DNA of 24,461 nt, from positions 12,182 through 36,642 of the forward strand of contig JAKCWW010004788.1 of assembly GCA_026260175.1 (NCBI GenBank), given 5' to 3'. Shown here piece after piece: positions 20,469-24,461 of this stretch. Source of the DNA: Reticulitermes lucifugus. Taxonomy: Eukaryota; Arthropoda; Insecta; Blattodea; Rhinotermitidae. The translations under genes were made by a program, and so were the position numbers. Under the pieces are notes generated by a model. The model was not told the origin of the DNA and searched no databases. It saw only the letters and a program-made list of their open reading frames with translations. Position 1 is the first letter of the stretch. Each line of letters starts with the position of its first letter.

Positions 20469-20866
20469 CTTATCGGAAAGGATTATGAGAAGACGCTTGA
20501 AAATGCCAACGAAATCAATGAAGAGGTCCAAAGCGTGGGCAACAAAATCTTTATCGCCATGCCTGCGTTTCTCAATGATCAGCTGTATGTCATACAGAAC
20601 AAACCCACACATCACCAGCAATCCCAAATAGAGGTGAGCCTGAAATATCACGTACGAGCGGAAGTACAGGTTTGCCACTGCCAGAACCAGCACACTAGCC
20701 AGAAGAGTTGTAAGTGTGCCACCCAAATACAACCACTTTCCTCGCTCTGCAAAAATCGCTGACAAGGTGAATGAGCCAAAGATCACCACTGTAGCCAGGA
20801 ATGCTGTCATAATAATGCTTGGATTAATGGCAAGCACTGCCTCAAATAGTGGACCCATTCCTATAC
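20469..20866 (-). CDS. BI-1: Bax inhibitor-1 (BI-1/TMBIM6), internal exon
   Basis: BI-1 is a multi-pass ER membrane protein of the TMBIM family that lowers ER calcium load and restrains stress-induced cell death. On the minus strand a 'tttattttcag' acceptor ends at 20867. The exon opens with two bases of a split codon, then IGMGPLFEAVLAINPS, and closes with LLIILSDK before a GTAAGT donor at 20468. It encodes 132 codons. Visible hallmarks are the AINPSI entry to a membrane segment, LYLGLLVMCGFVLYD, IQLIIEKRRHGDKDF and the LDLFIDF segment, all close to the human protein as I remember it. About four membrane segments are visible. BI-1 proteins are about 240 residues, so this exon plus the last one cover roughly the C-terminal 60 percent. 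The first ~100 residues lie upstream. The ATG at 20858 is internal, not the start. No stop or frameshift is seen, and the gene appears functional. Confidence 0.95.
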
Positions 20867-21599
20867 CTGAAAATAAATTTCAAACTTTCAATTTCAATTC
20901 CTTCAGCCTTCAGAATCAAGTTACAACTAATACAGGACAGGTCATAGTTACGACAATATGTGAAACTGCAAAATATAAAGCAGAAATTTCCATCACTCAA
21001 CTGCAACATCTGGCACTGAAGATTTTACAGTGAGTATAAAAGAAATACATACACTGATTCATAGTCATCTACATCTTAATACTACTCTTATCAGAAGGAT
21101 AAGCTAGTGAAGCCTGCGAACCTTCAAACAAACAATGCTTTTTCAGATATTAAGCAGCACTGGACAGAAAAGTACTTTTTCATTGTCATCTTCAGATTTT
21201 CATAAAATTCGGAATTTATAAGTTCATTAAAACAGCGTGGTCCAATTACTCTCATGGAGGTAAATTTACATCAAACTGCAACCTTAATTTCATGAAGAGG
21301 GTGTTAATGCAACTGATGTGGATTTTCTGAACTTCAATAGTAATTGTTCTGACTATGGATATACCTGCTTAATGCAGCCATGCTTTGTCACAAAAATAAC
21401 TCTTCTGGGTTTTCCATCACGCACTGATCCCAATGACCAATTTGAACAATAAATACTAGCACCATTTTCTGGACTGAATCTCTAAACAACAGTTATCTTT
21501 TACGGTTGCAGTTTCACAAATATGACTGCTGTGTGAGTAGATCCTAATGCCAGATAGTGCAGGTGAATGTACCAAAGAGCCTCTTGGGTTTCTTTCTAA
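20867..21599. other. Probable BI-1 upstream intron
   Basis: The AT-rich sequence upstream of the BI-1 exon (minus-strand sense) shows no coding match to the N-terminal part of BI-1 in any frame I could read. No structured repeat was recognised. Confidence 0.5.
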
Positions 21600-22110
21600 G
21601 AAAGCCCAGTTTCATCTGATTTTTATTCTGCCAGTATAATCCATCTCCTCCTATTCTTTACACCCAACACTGATCCCATACTATAAAATTCTTTAACTAA
21701 TCCTTCTGCCCTCAGTATGCCAAGTAAAACAGGAAATCTTTGGTGAAATTTATGGCAGCATTTACTGTAGTAGGAATTCATGGCGTATGATTTGCTTACA
21801 AACACATTGCCAATAACTTCACTTGGCAAAGTCGATTGTCCTGGTTCTTAAAAATGGGCATCATTATGGATGTTTTCTAATCCTTTGACATTTTCTTGTA
21901 CTTCAAGGCTAATTTTATAGTGTTAAATAACACTGTCTTGCCTGCTTTGCCCACATACTTAACCATCTCTGGGGATATCATATCATGACCTGCTGCTTTA
22001 CTAAGTTTTATTTTCTGAGTGGTCATTTCCAACTCTATTTCAGTAGTTCCTCTTCATAAACTTCAAACTGTTCTTCCTTCTAACAATTAAATAAAAATTT
22101 TCTTTCATCT
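21600..22110 (-). mobile_element. Decayed LINE reverse-transcriptase fragment
   Basis: On the minus strand 22060-21841 translate as TEIELEMTTQKIKLSKAAG, then HDMISPEMVKYVGKAGK, LALKYKKMSKD, a stop (tag), KTSIMMPIFKNQDNRL. This is the amino-terminal region of a non-LTR reverse transcriptase (the GKA.G.D.I..E.. motif, then the ..P.FK.GD.. motif). Frameshifts and stops follow below 21800. The fragment is a dead relic, probably within the BI-1 upstream intron. Confidence 0.8.
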
Positions 22111-22738
22111 GGCCGATTACTAGGCACCATATTGTCAACATCAGGCCCCTATGAGGAAAAAATCTGCTGGTTTCTGATAACTTATGTGTGACTCACCAAA
22201 GACAGCACATTCATGTGTGCACTTTAGTGGTCTTCGATGGCTCACCTTGTGGCTATGCTCATGCATTACATAGCTTAAAACTGTGTACTTATGTGTGAGA
22301 AGGAATCAACCTGAGGCCCTGTTTTATAAGAAGGTTTACCTTGGTTTTAAATTGTCCATCCCTATTGGAAGCTAATGGTCTTTGAGTTCTTACTCAGAAA
22401 ATCAGTGGTTTGTTTCTATGTTGATTCTTCATGCAACCGCCATCCTTCTGCTACATACACAAGAGCTGATAATGTTGTTCATATAAGTACTGATACAGTA
22501 TATAAACAACAAATTACTTCTCTTAATCATATTTTATATTGGCTGTTGTATTTTCATATCTATTAACAATCCTCATGAAGGGTTTAACTGCATAATTACA
22601 ATTATGTACAATTTCTCTTTGCTGATTTTAGCTATGATCTGTCTCTTAAGTGAGTTATATCACTGTCTTATTTCTGTTTTTGTGCTTTGGATTTGGCCAT
22701 TTGGCTATTGAGTCAGTATCAAAATACATAAATAACTG
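22111..22738. other. AT-rich, nothing recognised
   Basis: No coding frame with a known domain, no splice-consistent BI-1 exon and no structured repeat was seen. Confidence 0.45.
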
Positions 22739-22822
22739 AATTATCATTATCATCATCACCATCACCACCATCATCATCGTTGTTGTTGCTGCTGCTGTCA
22801 TCATTGTTGTCTTCATCGTCAC
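22739..22822. repeat. Compound trinucleotide microsatellite
   Basis: Imperfect (ATC)n and (ACC)n runs merge into (GTT)n and (GCT)n between 22742 and 22800, with a decayed continuation to about 22822. The minus-strand frame through it (22655-22912) reads as Met/Thr/Ala/Val runs that reflect the repeat, not a protein. Confidence 0.85.
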
Positions 22823-23039
22823 TGAACGTTTCTTCCTTACTTTCAACGAAATTATCAATTCTTGATGGAACAATCCCGTATATTCACCAATTACGTAAAT
22901 TACAGTGAGCATCTATTTTAATACCATTTTACTTTGTACCTGTGGCTACATGTTTCAAATAATTTCTATATCACCATCAGGCCTGTGTACAAAAGGCAAT
23001 CAAGAAGAGACAATATAAGTTACATCTGATTGGAAAGTG
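22823..23039. other. AT-rich, nothing recognised
   Basis: No feature was seen between the microsatellite and the inverted repeat pair. Confidence 0.5.
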
Positions 23040-23202
23040 CTGAGATATGGAAGTTTAGTTAGATATAAAGTATTAAGTTGTCTTGTTATTTTTGTTGTAA
23101 TAAATCCATTACAGTCTGTGTATACTGTGAAATAAAATAATCATCACAGGGGTTGTAATTAAAAACAGGCAGAAATGCCATGGTAGAAAATAATTACAAT
23201 AT
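23040..23202 (-). repeat. Partial copy of an inverted repeat family
   Basis: 23160-23202 is the reverse complement of 23486-23528 with about three mismatches (shared text includes 'acaggcagaaatgccatgg'). Further out, 'aaaaataacaag' on the minus strand near 23095-23080 has a counterpart in the plus copy near 23679-23690. I read this as a shortened, inverted copy of the repeat at 23486-23735. Confidence 0.55.
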
Positions 23203-23485
23203 AAAATCAATTGTGTCCTCACATATATTGTGATTCCACAATGTACATGCCGGGCATACCCAAGCACAGTAGAATCCAGTAACCACTACACAGAACTAAA
23301 TGTAATTATCTTCTTGATTACATGGGTCCAGACACCTTTGAAAATTTTGTATATAAAACAACCCCATTAAAATGTGCAGTTCTTTCCAACTACATTCCAA
23401 ACAGTCACTATCTTCAGTAAGAACAGAACATAACAAAATGTACATATGTAAGATAATACATATGCCATGTGGAATACTTAATTTC

Positions 23486-23735
23486 ATAATGTAATTATTT
23501 TTTACCATGGCATTTCTGCCTGTTTTTAGGCATGTGAGCACAGCTGCGAAAAGGCACATCATGCCTGTCCACATGGATGAACTAGGTTTCCACTGGACAG
23601 ATGTTTATAGAATTTTATACTGGGAGAGGGGGACACTAAAACTGTCAAGACAATTCAAGTCCAGTTTAAACTGCACAAAAATAACAAGAATTTTACATGA
23701 AGACTTAAGTACTTTATGCTTACTTCGGTTACTAG
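23486..23735 (+). repeat. Repeat with conserved coding-like translation
   Basis: The plus frame (23507-23740) includes MPVHMDELGFHWTDVYRI and LSRQFKSSLNCTKITRILHE. I recall a similar pattern (…DE.HWTDFHEI… and …LTRITGTLHEDL…) from many spurious gene predictions in animal assemblies, which points to a dispersed repeat rather than a host gene. Its first 43 bp recur inverted at 23160-23202. Confidence 0.5.
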
Positions 23736-24399
23736 TGTAATCGGCTGTTCGGGTTCGAACCCTGAACGTGTCGATTATGGGATCTAACTATTTATTTTCG
23801 GCACACAAATTGGGGTTTGATGAGTACAACATCCGGATTGAGAAATCTGGGGTGAGAAGAAAATTTATAAAAGGACAGTGGCGACTACCGCTTCAAGGAC
23901 GGTACGGACATGTCGCGGTGTTTCTTTGTGAAATCCCGTATTCCACACGGGAAGGTTAGGAGTAACCCACCACAGGATATCCGTTTATTGCGAGCTTGGG
24001 GTCTCCTGACTTAAATGAGAGCGTTCCAGCGTGCCGTTTGGTCTAGCCAATTAGGTTTAAAATTTTGAAAAGTTAAATTCGGCCAATTGGAGACAACAAA
24101 ATTTATGTTTCGGCCAATGTAGAGAAAAGTCTTCCATGACGGGGGAAGATTTCGTTAGGCAGACCGAGAACGCGAGATCTAAGGGACTCTAGTGCGTACG
24201 TGAGAAGACAGTGGGGAATTGTATTCAATGCCGTCCCCAGTAAAAAAAAAAAAATTAATTGCTAAACATAGTTAATTCATCACAGTACAATTCTGGCAAT
24301 AAATCTTTATAAGAATTCATCACTTTTTTTTATTAATTGGACTAACTGGTGAAGTGAACGCTGGCGCTGAGTTATCTCCCCGTAATATTCCCATCATGG
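23736..24399 (+). other. Possible poly(A)-tailed retroposon and flank
   Basis: An A-box-like 'tagtgtaatcgg' (23733-23744) and a strong B-box/T-arm-like 'tcgggttcgaaccctga' (23749-23765) are followed by about 475 nt ending in A13 at 24242-24254. A tRNA-like start and a poly(A) end suggest a retroposed unit, but the two boxes are much closer together than in a tRNA and no target duplication was found. 24255-24399 shows nothing. Confidence 0.35.
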
Positions 24400-24461
24400 C
24401 CGATCCCAGTGGCCGTGCGGTCTAAGGCATGGGTCTGCGGCCGCTCGCTTACTGGGATTGT
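24400..24461 (+). repeat. tRNA-derived SINE (copy 3), cut by window end
   Basis: The sequence 'ccgatcccagtggccgtgcg' followed by 'gtctaaggcatgggtctgcg' and 'gccgctcgc' matches the minus-strand heads of the SINEs at 10310 and 12443. Only the head, with the A box, lies inside the window. Confidence 0.85.

Noticed and set aside
20442-21033. Plus-strand frames opposite the BI-1 exon
   Set aside because: They are antisense shadows of the BI-1 coding exon and its flank.
22655-22912. Minus-strand frame with Met/Thr/Ala runs
   Set aside because: It is the translation of a trinucleotide microsatellite.
1-24461. CRISPR arrays, operons, prophage or bacterial defence systems
   Set aside because: Spliced insect gene, SINEs and LINEs show eukaryotic nuclear DNA; no prokaryotic features were seen.

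Overview
The window looks like a gene-poor, repeat-rich piece of an insect genome. The one gene with real support is a Bax inhibitor-1 (BI-1/TMBIM6) gene on the minus strand. It has spliceosomal introns, so the window is eukaryotic. Several repeat families (a LINE C-terminus with the IIKSRR..W.QHVAR pattern, a foldback element translating as RCPETSVNNYHTTPRN, and tRNA-derived SINEs with a conserved core) are ones I recall from cockroach and termite assemblies. Blattodea or a close polyneopteran is my best guess; this rests on memory of such sequences, not on a search.

Layout. 1-12,650 holds no gene I can support. It contains the 3' tail of a SINE (1-60), a degenerate array with a 70-bp period (61-about 410), several tRNA-derived SINEs on both strands (about 900-1145, 2620-2916, 2920-3212, 4825-about 4900, 9360-9515, 10096-10310, 12221-12443), a short retroposon bounded by a perfect 14-bp target duplication (5788-5954), a 203-bp foldback element (6114-6316) and a 50-N assembly gap inside one SINE. 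12,675-14,430 holds two 5'-truncated copies of one LINE family in head-to-head orientation.

14,460-20,866 is the 3' half of BI-1, read on the minus strand. A 398-nt exon (20866-20469) encodes the C-terminal membrane core. A 5.5-kb intron follows, then a last exon whose coding part is only nine codons and a stop (14932-14903), and a 3' UTR with an AATAAA signal at 14491-14486. The intron carries a hAT-like MITE, a LINE fragment split by a SINE, a TTAA-flanked piggyBac-like MITE, a foldback with 16-bp direct repeats and a SINE close to the splice donor. The 5' exons (about the first 100 residues) were not found and are probably beyond 24,461, although a short exon in 20,867-24,461 cannot be excluded by eye.

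20,867-24,461 is probably BI-1 upstream intron. It holds a decayed LINE reverse-transcriptase fragment (minus strand), a trinucleotide microsatellite, an inverted pair of related repeats (23040-23735), a possible poly(A)-tailed element ending at 24254, and the start of a third copy of the SINE seen at 10.1 and 12.2 kb, cut by the window end. I found no new multi-gene system; the interest lies in the transposon structure and in the BI-1 gene architecture.
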